From: Macropodus opercularis
Taxonomy: Eukaryota > Chordata > Actinopteri > Anabantiformes > Osphronemidae
Reading direction: 5' to 3'
Assembly (NCBI GenBank): GCA_030770545.1
Contig: CM061098.1
Span: forward strand, 8,749,501 to 8,813,500
DNA: 64,000 nt
Made by a program: the position numbers and the translations under genes. Shown piece after piece: positions 48,001-61,043 of this stretch. Positions within the stretch are counted from its first letter, which is position 1. Each line of letters opens with the position of its first letter. Under the pieces are notes generated by a model. That model ran no database searches, was not told where the DNA came from, and saw nothing but the letters and a program-made list of their open reading frames with translations.

Positions 48001-51000
48001 CTGCTCATAACATACCAAGTAAGGTAATAGCATATAATAGCGATATTAAGGAGTCTGCAGAATGTAATTATTATAAAATACAAATAATCAAGCAAACTGC
48101 TGGTACATCATAATTGCACTTGGGTCAGTGAGCAGTGTTGCCTACACAAAGTGTGGGGCTCCACACCTTTGTGCTGGACGAGCTTCTGACTCAGCAGCAC
48201 AGATGACAGGAGGAGAGGCAAAATATTATGTCTCATAACACAGCACGTCACAATGTGCACACACGTTTTCTCTGCACCCGACTCCCAGGGTGGTACCGTA
48301 ATCAAGCATGTCTGTTTACCTTTCATTACTGGCAAATGGCAGATTGAAACACATGAAACTGCTGGGGTGGAGGAGAGGGAGCGTGGGTGAGGTCAAAGCA
48401 CAGTGACATAATAGAGACAGCAGCATGGACAAACAGCGACAGGAAGAAAACGAGAGTTTTTACAAAAAATAAGACATTTCCTTTAATAACATCTGTAACA
48501 TCACGGTTGTATCCTGGTATCATTTTCTTTATATTTGATGATGCAGTATACACTTTTAAATGGACATTGAATCAGGTCAGTGGCATTTATATAATACAAC
48601 ATAAATCTGCATTGCTTTCTACAAAGACATTATAATGGCACAGATGGTGTAGCAGCAAAAAAAGAGTGTAGTTTTTTCTTTATACATATGCTACAGTAGT
48701 ACAATGTATTTGCAGGGAGATCCATTGAAAATACAGCTAAAATGAAGCTACAAATACATTTCTAAAGTATGCACTATGTCATACACAAGGTCATGGCTGG
48801 ATATTACAGATTATAAAATGCTATATAGGAGAGTAGGGGTCTCTATAGGGTGCTAAAACACCAGAGGCTAGAGCAGGGCTACCTCTAAAGTACAATATAG
48901 ACTGTGCAGATACAAAGCACACTGATGTTTGATACTGACACAAGATCGGGACATTGGAGTATATTAATATGTCCAAGCTGTGATGTTGGGTTGTGGAAAT
49001 GAAGGAGATGTCTGTAGATGCTAATACGTTGATGTAGTAGAATTGTTGCTTACATTATTCAGAATCAGTACTAATTAAATAACTTTGGTCACAACAAGTA
49101 ATAGCTGGAGCCCTATCGGCCCCTGCAAAGTTATCTTATTGTCACAACTTTCAGTACAGTCGTACAAAAATTAGTACCCCCTCTTTTAATTCGATGCTAA
49201 GATAGTCTTATCTCATCACCTGATCACAGCGAGTCTTAGTATCAAGGTACAACCTCACAGGAATGTTTTTACACAGAGGGCGCTAACGTTTGCACATGAA
49301 CGAAGGTGGGATGTCTTTCACATGTCTGTCAGAGGAGCTTCTCAGTCCATCTACTCCTTCAGTGACCTCAGCAGTTTCCTCCAGTCGACTAACGTGCTTT
49401 GAAATCTCAAACATAAGTGCTGAGGTCCAAGAACTCGTGTGTTTTCTAAAGCATTTATTTGCATGTTCAGAAACAGCTAATTGCTTGGAGTATTGTAAGT
49501 AAGTATTGCGAACATAAGGCCAAAGTATAATGATCATGCAAATAATAAACACATTAGCAAAAATGAAAAATTACAGGTTTAAATTTGGATAAATACACCT
49601 TTTCACATTCTTTTGAAATGTTATATGTTATGTCATATGAGAGAAATGACTTTTTCATCTGGTTGCAAATCTTTAGGAGAATTAAATAGTTTGGCATGAA
49701 GCACAGTCTAAAACCACAAATTGTTGTCCTTTTACTTGGTCTGTTTACAAATTAAACATAACAAGTGTAATATGTGGTGCTACATAGATTTAGTTATCTT
49801 TCCATGGAGTCAGTCTGTTCTCTCCATTACAGGTCTTTATGCTGAGTCAAGCTAAGTAACAGCTGGATCCAGTTTCGTATTCAGTGTATGGGTGTAAGAG
49901 TGGCATCTATCTCCTCATCTAACTCTCACCAAGAAAGTGATTAGGTGTGTTTCTTAAAACATTAAACCATTCCATAAAGGCCAAGAATGAACATGTATGT
50001 TTCATGTTACAAAGGCTTTGGGAAACCATCTCCTGTTCCACATTTCCACAGTGTCCGGTCTGTACTTGGAGAACCTGTTCAGCTCTCATCTTGTGAAAAA
50101 TGCTTCCCCTCAGTTCATTAAGACACATGCAGAAAACTCCTATAGGCTCCTCTAACCAAAGAAAATCACTACAAATCTGTTGCAACTCCGAGTCTCTACA
50201 TACGAGACTGTGCTTATTGCTAAATGTAAATAAACTTTATCATTATCTCAAAACAGGTCCAAAATATCACAGGTAAAGTAACAACAATCCTCTAATACTT
50301 GGTCATTAATATGTTATAATATAGAGGTAGTGATCTGACACATTAATTGACAGCAATTACAAACAATGAGCTTGCGAGCAGAAAGAAAATCATCTATAGT
50401 ATAAATACTGAGTTTATTACACTGATAAGACTGAACAATGTTTCTGGGGGAGAATATGGGCATGAATCCTGGTTTCTGATGGAAATAAGACGTCACTGGT
50501 AACGTTTGACACAGGACACAGGCTCTGAATGGGTTTCAGCTGACTGCCCTGCCATTATCAAACCTCTTCTCGTCAGCAGAGCTCTGGCTTTAGCTCGTCA
50601 CACTGACTGACAAGCTGCCCGAGACCTTATCCTTTCTGAAACTGCCACAGTTCAAATCCCAGTTGCCAAGCAGTTGTGAACTAGCATAGAGCTAAACAGT
50701 GAGATTTAGGCCGGATTTAAACAAGATACGTCCCAAATGAATAACACTCTTTGCATCTCTGCTCCGAGATGCAACAACAAAAGGTGTTTTCCTTTCACTG
50801 CACTGTGCCACAGACAGCACTGCCTACTGATTGTTGAATTACACATTATAATGCATATAGTCTCCCATCTGTGGCCTGTGTGAGCCGTTAAAATTGAATA
50901 CATTTGGGTATCAGTGTAGATGCTGAGTGTGCACATAGTCGGCCACCCACCGTGACTCTTTATTCAGACGGATTAAAAATGAACAAAAACAGAAAAAGAC

Positions 51001-52549
51001 ACATTTTGTGAAGTAGAATATCTTTCAATCAAATTGACGGAATTATAATAAAATATAAAACACAGGAATATAATAATAATTAATGAAGCCTTCGCAGTAA
51101 ACTGCAAATATGAACAACTGCCTAAACGTCCACACTTGGTGTGGCATGAATAAAAGCTTATGGCTACCTGCATTCATTTCACATTGCGTGTGTGTGTTTG
51201 TGCCTGCAGTAGCACAAAGTGAGTGAGGTTGTGTATGTGCCAGTGTCGCCTATGTTCCTCATATTATAAGTGTGAATGTTTGTGTGTAGGGGAGTGGACA
51301 GCCGCCAGACCTCATTATTGTCATTCTCCTCACTGCCTAAATGAGAGGCAGAGAGGGACAAAAGCAGCTGCTTTCAATCGAGTCGAGAAAAGATGGAGAC
51401 AAAAGGCCCAAATTAAACAAATGCCAGAAAGCGGCTTGGAGAGCCAGCTCGTGGTCATACTCTTTGAATGAGAGAAACCGTCTGCAGGGATAACCCATCT
51501 GGGTCTTTCATTGGGAGACCACACAAATACACACATCCTGCATTCAGCTCAGTTATAGGTCCATGCACACTGGGGTGCCAGTTCCTATGCATGTCCTTCT
51601 GTTGCGTCTGAGCATGTGTCCACCAGTAAGCAGTTGTTCTTTATCCTCTGCGACTGATGTTGACATAATCCAGGAACCGGTCTTCACGTTCACTTTCCTC
51701 GCAGACTTGCAGCTTCCACTGAAGCATCAACACGTTTCACACCTGTCTAAGACTGATCCACTTCCCTTACGTTGTTCTTGAATAGTACGAGCGCTCATGT
51801 CTTTGCTGCGTATTTAAGTCTAACTGCAGGCCAACAGAACTTCAACCTTAACCAAGTCCAACCTCCAGCTGATCAACTGTGTGATTGTGTTCACTGAAAA
51901 ACATTGTATTTGGTTATTCCAGTGTCTCTCAAATTAGCCCTCTGCCACCTTTGCCTCTTCACTCACTGGATGTGTTTTTGTGACTGTACATGTCTGTACA
52001 AGAAGCAACACGGTGGTAAGATGTTTGTCTGCACACATGTACAATGACCTACAGTATATCAACACTGTAATGCTGCATGTGTTGCTTCACTAGAGAGCTA
52101 CTACAGGTTCTTGTCAGTGCTTCTGGTGATATTTCCTCAAGTTTAAGGTACTGGATTTCCAAGCATCTATTTGGTCCATGGCAGTGATGCTGAGACTGGG
52201 TGGGTCAGTAGGTGTGGATGGGACGGATGAGGGTGAAAACAAAGTGGGCAGACACGTCAAGTCCTCAAGGCATCACACCTGGAAAATAAACAATAAGAAG
52301 GTGATACTGTAGCATTAAATATCTGTTGACCACTTCAGGATGAATTACACATGCAATTGGCGATGAAGTGAGTTCTTTAGTGTGTATGTATTTTCTGCAC
52401 AAGGACAAATAGGAAATGAATTTTATATCACAGAAATAATTGGAAAATGCTGTGGAGTGTTAGCATACGTCTTCAGATTGTACTGTATTAGACTTCGGCT
52501 GCTGCATAGGATGTATTCTTTAATTTAAACTTCAAAATACAGATTTGAA
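45071..52549. other. gene-poor interval between stx5 and vegfb
   Basis: No recognisable protein or splice-consistent exon set was found on either strand. The part nearest 52.5 kb probably contains the vegfb 3' UTR, whose end was not placed. The stretch 45340-45650 has the look of an old interspersed repeat (CCACACCTGTTCTCCACTGA, TATATAAACC) but I cannot name it. Confidence 0.45.
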
Positions 52550-55500
52550 TTATTTGAGTGTGTTGACTGACTTGCAGCGGTGAGGGTTGAGCCTCCGGCC
52601 TTTCTGGCTGCACATCTCAGCTTTGATGGTGCAGTGGCACTGACATGACGTTGCATCCAGTGCCCACTTCCTCTTCCTGCAGGGGCGGCAACGGGGCCTC
52701 TGGGAGGAAGAGGGAGATGGAGTTGGAGAGGGAGTGGAAGGAAGTGTGGGAGGAGGAGGAGGCGATGAAGGAGGAGGAGGCGATGATGGAAGAGGAGGCG
52801 ATGAAGGAGGAGGAGGCGATGATGGAGGAGGAGGAGGCAATGAAGGAGGAGGAGGCGATGATGGAGGAGGAGGTGGCGATGGAGGAGGAGGAGAGGACCG
52901 AAGAGGAAGAGTTGGAAGAGCTTTGGTCCTGGATGGAAGAAGGTATAAGAACAGTCTGGTTAGCTGCAGAATGCACTGATTCTACAGTGGCCCTGTGAGG
53001 CTGATACTAATGCAGTGATACTTTGAGTTAAGTGCTAATGTGACCACAGTTACAGTATTAACATCTGTAATCAGTTTATTTTTTGCAGGAAAAAGTAAAA
53101 TTACAACCAGATGTTAGAGCAACAAGTGAATTTGTCCCAAGCGTGACAATTAAATGTCATGACATTCCATCAAAAACCATTTCAATGACACATGTATCTT
53201 AATTGGTTTGTGGAACTCCATCCTGCGAGGAATATGAATCTGCACCACATTCCTTGAGCTATTTCAGTACAACTAAAGCGGTGAATCAGCTGACAGTCAC
53301 ACACTGTGGCCAAAGTCTCGCTATGGGATCAAACCGTGCTATTTTGCTGCTCCAGTGTCGTTAACATGGCTAGAAATGAATGCAAGGCTTGTTTAAAGGT
53401 GCAGAGCGCCTATCTGAATCCAACCGAGACAATGCAATGTGTGTGGGAGATGTGTGACTAATGTGCGATAGTGTTTCTTTAGCTGCTGACAAACTTCCTG
53501 CGTTTTCTGTCCATCTGTCTCTCTCTGTCCGTTTCCATGGCGGGAGGCCTTGAAGCTTCTCTTCTAGACACTCTGTACTTTTTCTGAGTCTGAGAAAGTT
53601 GCCCGTGTCAGTCGGTCCATTAACTGGAACTGGTTCTGCCTCAGTCTTCCCTTGAGGCTGGCAGCCTTAATGAAGTCACTTAATGAGGCACAGAGGGGCC
53701 ATCTTTGTTCTGATCTCGATGACCACGCCTGTCGCTGGCATGGACAGAGGAGGTAGCATTTGGGAGCAAATTACACAGATTTCACCCCTGCCAGAGGCTG
53801 AATAAAGCCTGTTCTGAGTGATGGATGGGTGCCGAGGGTCATCACACCCAAGTCGAGCCACCTCTGGCCCCCAGGGGCCGGAAACGACTGACAGCAAAAG
53901 TGAAAGGGACGTAAATAGAGAAGTATAATGGGAAAAAACGCAAACTCTCAGACCTTCGTGTATAAAACATGGAAATAATCACATTACAGTGAAACAGGTT
54001 AATAGGCTTCAGTCATAGTAATCTAATATGGTTACATATTAATAAACAGTTTTCCATGGACATTCCTATAAATGCAGCATGTGTTTGAGTGTGTGTTACT
54101 CAGACTGTGATGACTTAAATTTGTTATGAAAGTTGCAAATTGTAAAGGTTTGACGTCTAAAAAGCAAAGTTTTATAAAGCAAATCAGCAAACTGTGGTGT
54201 AAATCCTTGGTTTACATTTAAAGCAGGGTCATCTCAAGTGATGAAAGATAACAGTAGTGTGTGTGTGTGTGTGTGTGTGACCTTGATGAAAACAAACTGT
54301 CCTTCAGTAATAATGTGAACCAAATAACTTGGGTTGTTTTCTTAATCTCAACAGTCACATTAAGACTGAAACTATCTGACAAATCCAAACTAATCTGAGT
54401 CAAACCTAAAAGTCAACATACGCTGCTGCAGTGGCTCCACTTGTCTTCTGCCTGGACTTCCCTCGCCTCTTCTTCTTGTTTTTTCTTAATGGCTTCACAT
54501 AGGGCCTGAGAATGTCAGACACAAAGAGTTTCAGACATAATAAAAACAGTCAAGAGGTCATATTTAACTCATTAAGTTCAATTATAATTCAGGCTGAATT
54601 TTAATTACTTATTACTGTTAATGCAACAAAAAACATTCTAAAATGAATCCACCAGCTTTTACTGAAGAAATATTTGTGTTATTTCTTCAAATGAACTTGA
54701 TTTTAGTTCAACTCATTTGTTGATCAAACATCTTAAATCATAGCTTTGTGTAATTTTGCAAGACGTGTCTGTATTTTCTGCCGTAGAAAAAAAGGTTTAA
54801 ATCTGTCAAAGTTCATGTCAGTTGCATTTTGTATATGCTCCTGTAGTGACTGTTCTACTTTATGCTTTTGTGTTTGTGTAGAGCACAAACATTTGGGCCA
54901 TCAACAGCACAATTAATCTCATATCCCATAACAGGAAGCTCCACAGTATAGTGTGGGTTTACTGACATTCAGATGAACTTCACATACTGTACATATTGTA
55001 CGTCAGTGATGTTCATCTTCATTCTTACGGGTTTAGTTTTGGGAAACACGACTGGTATGGAAATTTGCTGAACCTTCTCTACCTTTAAATGTTTTTATGC
55101 TTTCAGAAATCAGTCAGTCGGTGAGAGAGCACATGGCAGGGGAGATAAAATCATCACTATGGTGACAACAGGATGCGGGCTGTCCCAGGGGATGGAGGGA
55201 AAGAGTCACACAGATGCTAACTCCCAGAGGGGCACAAACACACACATACCGCACAGAAACAACACACACGCACAAAAAAAACACGTGCACACGTTTTAAA
55301 TAAATGCATATGTAGGTAAAAAATGTAGGCAATGTAAGTGCATGTGGAGACTCAGCAAAACCACAGATGCATAACCCCTGAGGTTTTAAAAACAGAACTA
55401 ATCCTTTATTTATGTCCACATGCTAACAGGAAGCAGAGGGACATAAACATTAAAGATGCAATCATATGGTTATCTAGGACCTGCCACTATGAAGCACACA

Positions 55501-58500
55501 AACAAACATCAGGGATCCAGCAGAAATTTCCTCTCACAGTCTACAGCTGTCAGTCCCAGCTGACGCTCAATGAAACCTGCACAACACAGCTGTTCCTGGA
55601 CAGAACAACATTTGTTGCTACACTACAGTCTTTTATGCTTTATTCCACTGACTGGAGGCTCTAGAAAAAGCTTGTTTCACATATGCTTTGCATCACAGTT
55701 ATCCCCTCAGTTGTTGCTTGTATTGTTATTTTGTAACACAGTGAGTGAGCTCTAACGTGTGTAACCAGAAGATGCCTGTTTTGATTCTACCTTCCCCACA
55801 GTACGTCTGAATGTTTCCTGTTGTTCCTCAGCTATCTCACGAATGCAAAAAATGAGATTTTTTTGTTGTGGGTAATGCTGTTGAAACAAGTGGCTGTTTT
55901 AGAAACTTTGTTGGTGCTGTTTTAAAAGTACTTTATAGTTAGAGGCCTTGGATTAACAGCCTAAACTATAATGTTTTAATAGACATCACACACAAGTTAA
56001 ACAGGTCAAGTGGGCTGATTACACACTATATCATGGTTTAAAGCCAAAATAATTCAACTGAATAGCTTATAGAAGCATCATAACTAGTGCAGAGCATAGA
56101 CAAGTGTTGATAGACAGAGTTTGAAAAAACATAATTAGAAACGATAACTTCATAAAACAAACAAGAAGGTAAATGAGGAAGAGAAACCAAGAGCGGTACC
56201 TTGTAGTAGGTGGAGGTTGAAACGGTTCTTTTAATCTGCACCAAGGGACAAAAGCGACATATCAGCATAAAGATGCACTGAGCTCTGCAGCCAGCGAACC
56301 GCAGGTGCACCATGCGCTACTACACTATGAGCACATACGTGTGTTATATTACCTGCACTCACACTGACTGTGCTCGACAAAGGGCAACTCGATGAGCTCG
56401 TGTCTCATGAAGGAGGTCCTCATCAGCTGTGAACGCGTAAAAGGACGTCAGACAACCTTGAAAGTGTGTGAATTCAGCGTATCTGTCTGTATATATACCT
56501 CCATGGTGAGCGTGTGCGTGAGTGACGGCACACACTCCATGGCTTCATCAGAGCAGCAGCCGCCACACCGCTTCACCGACACACAGGACGGGATGAAGAG
56601 GTGGTGGATTTCTTCTGGCAGCTCCCTCCAAACCTCCACCAAAGTGTCCCGAGGCTCACAGCCGCTCCGGGAGTACACCTCCAGCCACCGTCGCACTGGC
56701 AAGACACAAGTAACATGTCTTCACTGGATTCTCCTGCGTAAAGCTACACAATGCTGGGTGCATGGAGAAAGCAGAAAATGACGTAGAAACGTGGAGCGTA
56801 CCTTCTCGACCCTCTCTGGATTTGGATGAGTCTGCAGGCCGCCAGTGAGCGAGCTGAAGGAAGAAATGCAAGAACGAATATGAAAATGTGTTTTTAGTGC
56901 AGTCAGAAAAAAAGTATTTCACCATAAGAACATGGACAATATAAAACAACAAAATTAACCCGTGACCCACTAAACTAAACCGACTGGACATAATTCACAG
57001 TTAGTTAAAATTCACCCTGGATGTCAGAACCACTCTGTGGGCCTGTCACAGGGCCTCAAAAACTAGGAAATTAAAGAAGTCTGGGAGAACCAGTGCGTTT
57101 GCCCACATTTGTTGAGACTGAGAACCCAGTGGGACTCTAACAAAAGGCCTCTACAGAGAAGGGAGAACCTGGCAGAAGTACATCCCAGTAAGAATCAGGC
57201 CTTCTAAGAATAACTCTGAATTTCACTATGGTGACACAGAGAATGCAGCCAAATCGAGAAGTCCTTCAAAGGGAGCAGAGGCTGGTTGGATGATTCACCT
57301 TCCAGCACAACCATGACCTACACGTTTCAGTCAAGACAACAGTGGACAAGAGTCTCTGTCCAACCAAAACCAAGACTGAAACCAGACTGTGAAGAGGTTT
57401 GAAGGATGTCAGTTTACAGATACTTCCTATCAAATCTGAAGGGGTTTGAGAGAATCTGTCCAAATCCAGATGTGAGAGGTTTGTTGACTTTATAAAGAAC
57501 ATTCAACTGCGGCTAAATTAAACAATTAATGACAGTGAATGTTACATTTAAGTGCTTTCTCACAACCTCAACATGTTTGTAAAAGGCTGCAGGTGCGAAT
57601 CAACAGATCAAAGCATTTCCTGGTAATACAACCACAACAGTTCACACCTGGTATTTGAGCATGAAAAGCCCAATACTGACGTTACAGGAAGAAGGAAAGG
57701 CCTCAACATTTGATACAAATCTAAATCAAACATGTTTTATTTTGGAATCCTTTATGAAATATTTACTACACATGTAGGCTCCTGGAGGCAACTGGTGAAA
57801 TATGATCCTGATTAAAATCCAACCATGTTTTAACTCCATGTGAGTTATACTTGCTACCTTTGCTCTCAAGTGAGATCGAGAGAATGTCTGCAACTCAACA
57901 ACGAGCTGGTACAGTTAGTGTGCAGCTTTAACTGAGCGAGAAAACTATTGCAAATATTGTTTCAATGTTGTTATAGATCTTTATTTCTAGCACTAATCAC
58001 ATATTTAATTGACCTCTTTGAGTTATTTTGTGTCAACTTGCATGAATGTTTCTATAATTGCTATTTACTCCATCTCGTTTATTTTTCTGCTATTGTCACT
58101 TTGAAGATTTAAAAGCTTATGACAGCCTTGTCAAATGCAGTGCATTATTAAATATTGGCTTCCCATGTTTTGAATGTGTGAAGATAATTCCCCCAAGACA
58201 TCTAAGAATGTTGAAATAACATCTTGATGTCAAACATTACGCAGTGTTTCATAATTAACAGTAAATATTTGAACAATGCCCCAAAACAAAAACAGACTTT
58301 TACTGCAGATTTTTTGCATCTTCTTCTTTACTGACTCCCATTAATTATCACACAGCCCCTAACATTCATTTTGTGACCCTTTGGAGGACACGAACCCTAC
58401 TTTGGAAACCTCTGGACTAATAATAAATCACTGACTTGGTCTATTTTACTTTACTTACTACAGTTAATGACATGAAACATCTGTTTTTCTAATTCTTCCT

Positions 58501-58614
58501 AATGAAGCTTTTTTTGTAAAGTACTTATGTGTTGCTGTAATGGTGCCTTTACTTCTGGATACTTTCTCCACTACTGAAAAATACAAACAATGAGAGCAGC
58601 CTGTTATTCTCTCC

Positions 58615-58707
<93 letters not shown>

Positions 58708-61043
58708 TCTATTATTGTGCCTGGGCATGTGAAGACCAAGGCCATTTGTAAGGGAATGTAGACTTTGTCCAGTTGACCCCTTTAACTGCTCCACCCCCCT
58801 AATACCCACACACAAAATGCACACACACTGGTTTGACCCACATTGATTCTGCGTTAACTTGGGATTGAAGCCATTTTGTGACTGGTAGAATGTGAGATGA
58901 AATAAATGTTTCTTTTCAGGATCACACTCTGAGACAGGGCTAAGATTACCTCCTTTCTGGCTGCAACTCACAGGCCCACATTTCTGGGTGCCAGCCCAGT
59001 GCCATCTGCATTGGCATTACTGTCTGTCTAGTGTCTAAGTCATCGAACACACAGCTACTCTCAGAATTTACTATAGACACTGGCCAAGTGTGTATGTGTT
59101 AGACAGACCCCACCCCAGAGCTATACACCACCTCTCCCCACACTGAGCTTCGTCACTACAGGAGGACAAGGATGATCCTTTTTTTCAAAGTAGCTGTCAG
59201 AGAAGCAGATGACATGAAAAAAGAGGGTTGTGTCAGCCGCTGTGAGTTTTTTTTTGTGTGCCATGTAGTGTCTAGGATGATAAATGACTAAAACACGCAG
59301 CATACAGCAGCTCAAAGTCAGGGCTGGATCTCACACCGCCTCCAAGAACTGCCTGTTCCTGATATAAGTCTCCAGACATAAATAAAATAAAACAGCGCAG
59401 GTTTCTCCAATTTTATCTCCGTACACAAAGCAAAACCTCTATGAAGAACCATTAGTACCACATTCTACAAAAGGACTAATTTAAAGCACATTTATTACAA
59501 CTACTATATGGCTTGGTAGCAAATGATGATTAATCAGGCAGATGGCAGACGATAACTGAATTGCTCAAGTCATTTATCTTTCCAAATGTGTGGATCCGCT
59601 GCTTTTTTGTTCTTTCTCAATGCTAATTGAATATGTTTAGGTTTAATAGTGTTAAGATTGCAAGCAGACCGAACAAGAAATGAGATGACCTCCTCATGGC
59701 ACTGATAAATTTAATTAAATGTTTTATTATTTAAAGATATTTACCAACTGATTAATTAAAGTTTTTATTTTGTTAAAAAGCACTAATGCACTAGTAGAAT
59801 AAAAAGGAAGATGACTGATATTTGCAGCTGTAAATTGCTTTATTACTGATTAATAAATAGTTTATTAATGTTTTGGAATTACAATATACCTCATTCCAGA
59901 AACACCTTTGTGTTGCCAGGTTGTAGAAAATCCTGCTCCAGCTTTCTTACAACACAGGTTCAGTCCATTCAGCTAACTCACACTAAGGTTTGACCTTAGT
60001 TACACAGGTTGACATCATTCTCATATCTGTTTGGTAAATATGAGGCTACATCCAGCAGCAAGTTTGCAAAGTTTATTATAAAGACCTGAACCCAAACAAG
60101 TAGCCTGGTAATGTTCAGCTGTGAAATCCAAGCTCTAAAGCTCAGTAGTTGTAATATGTAACACAAAAAATACATTTCTCTTCAAAAATGTCAAACTAAC
60201 CCCAGACAGTCAGTTTAAGACATTACTGATTAATGAAGAACCCAAATAGTGAAAAATATCCAAACTGTTATGTTCACAGCGGACTCCTGTTAAATATGAG
60301 CATCATATTCCTTAATAGGCCAATTATTTCTGTTGTATTATAAAATTCTTACTGATCCAAATGTCCCAAAGGTTTTAAATAGATTTTGTCCATTTGAGGG
60401 ACTTGGAAAAGTCTTAACATTAAAGTTAGCTTGCTAGCTCGATGTTAGCATGCTAGCTAACAGTTTCCCTGTGTATGAACACGCATGTTCTTCCTGACTA
60501 GTGAACTTGTTTGTGTAGGTTTTGCTTGTTTTAAACAATCCGTCTGAAATAGGGTTTGAGGGGTTTAACAAGCGCTAATGTTAGCACAACAAGTAGCTTA
60601 TTATACTGGAGGAGGGTTTCCTATAACCTGGCAACCCAAAACTGACCTACGCAAACCTTTAGTAAATAATTAATTTTTTACATAAACAATTTGTAAACAG
60701 GGTGTTATTAGAAAGCAGCGACGAATTGTGACAGTAATATACCACAATAAGTCTATAAAGTAATAAGCGTCGCATTTAATTAAGAAAATCCACAACAGAT
60801 ATATTTCTTGTTTAACGACCTTTAGTGACAGGTGTCATTGACCTCTTGGATCAGTTCTACAAAAAACAAGTAATTACTGGTAATCGCCGAATCACCATAA
60901 GCTGTAAAGCAGAAGCTCATGTGTGGGTCCTTCTGACCACTGAGGTCAAACCCGGAGGTTCTTACCTTGGCATGAGACGTCGGTATTCTGGTGAGCAGCA
61001 GGAATTGAAACATTCCTAGAATAACTTTAAGCATAATCCCCAT
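52550..61043 (-). CDS. vegfb: VEGF-B-like secreted growth factor with proline-rich linker
   Basis: Seven coding exons on the minus strand (60966-61043, 56802-56853, 56499-56695, 56353-56426, 56200-56235, 54422-54505, 52550-52928) give 299 residues in phase. Exon 1 encodes a hydrophobic signal peptide (about 1-25). The cystine-knot domain runs from C56 to C133 with all eight VEGF cysteines: C56, C81, C87/C90/C91 in RCGGCC, C98 in MECVP, C131 and C133 in QCEC. A basic segment RKNKKKRRGKSRQK (153-166) follows, then a Pro/Ser repeat of roughly 65 residues. The C-terminal heparin-binding-type domain RPRCRPCRKRKW... (251-299) contains RLNPHRC, like VEGFB RGLELNPDTC. The family binds VEGFR tyrosine kinases as dimers; VEGF-B acts through VEGFR1. 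The VEGFB assignment rests on the C-terminal motif and linkage to kcnk4 and stx5; vegfa or pgf paralogues are less likely. Two copies are known in fish, and which one this is cannot be told. Confidence 0.9.
52735..52905. repeat. coding minisatellite in vegfb exon 7
   Basis: Imperfect tandem units of about 24-27 bp built from GAGGAGGAGGCGATGATGGA-like sequence on the plus strand. On the minus strand they encode PPPPSSP-type repeats in the vegfb frame. The unit is strand-asymmetric (purine-rich on the plus strand). Confidence 0.9.
54256..54279. repeat. (GT)n microsatellite in vegfb intron 6
   Basis: About 12 GT units. Confidence 0.95.
56854..60965. other. vegfb intron 1
   Basis: A 4.1-kb intron between the signal-peptide exon and exon 2, bounded by GTAAG and TTCAG on the minus strand. 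Apart from a long (CA)n tract, nothing coding is seen. It is AT-rich and could hold enhancers, but no site can be named. Confidence 0.7.
58616..58702. repeat. long (CA)n microsatellite in vegfb intron 1
   Basis: About 43 perfect CA units, the longest simple repeat in the window. Confidence 0.97.

Noticed and set aside
52617..52976. Ser/Ile-rich minus-strand ORF overlapping vegfb exon 7
   Set aside because: It is the wrong frame: exon phases from the six upstream vegfb exons enter the proline frame, which leads to the cysteine-rich domain.
52645..52998. Glu/Met-rich plus-strand ORF
   Set aside because: Antisense reading of the vegfb Pro/Ser minisatellite; no start context or partner exons.
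58464..58971. Minus-strand ORFs with long Cys-Val runs
   Set aside because: Produced by the (CA)n microsatellite in vegfb intron 1.
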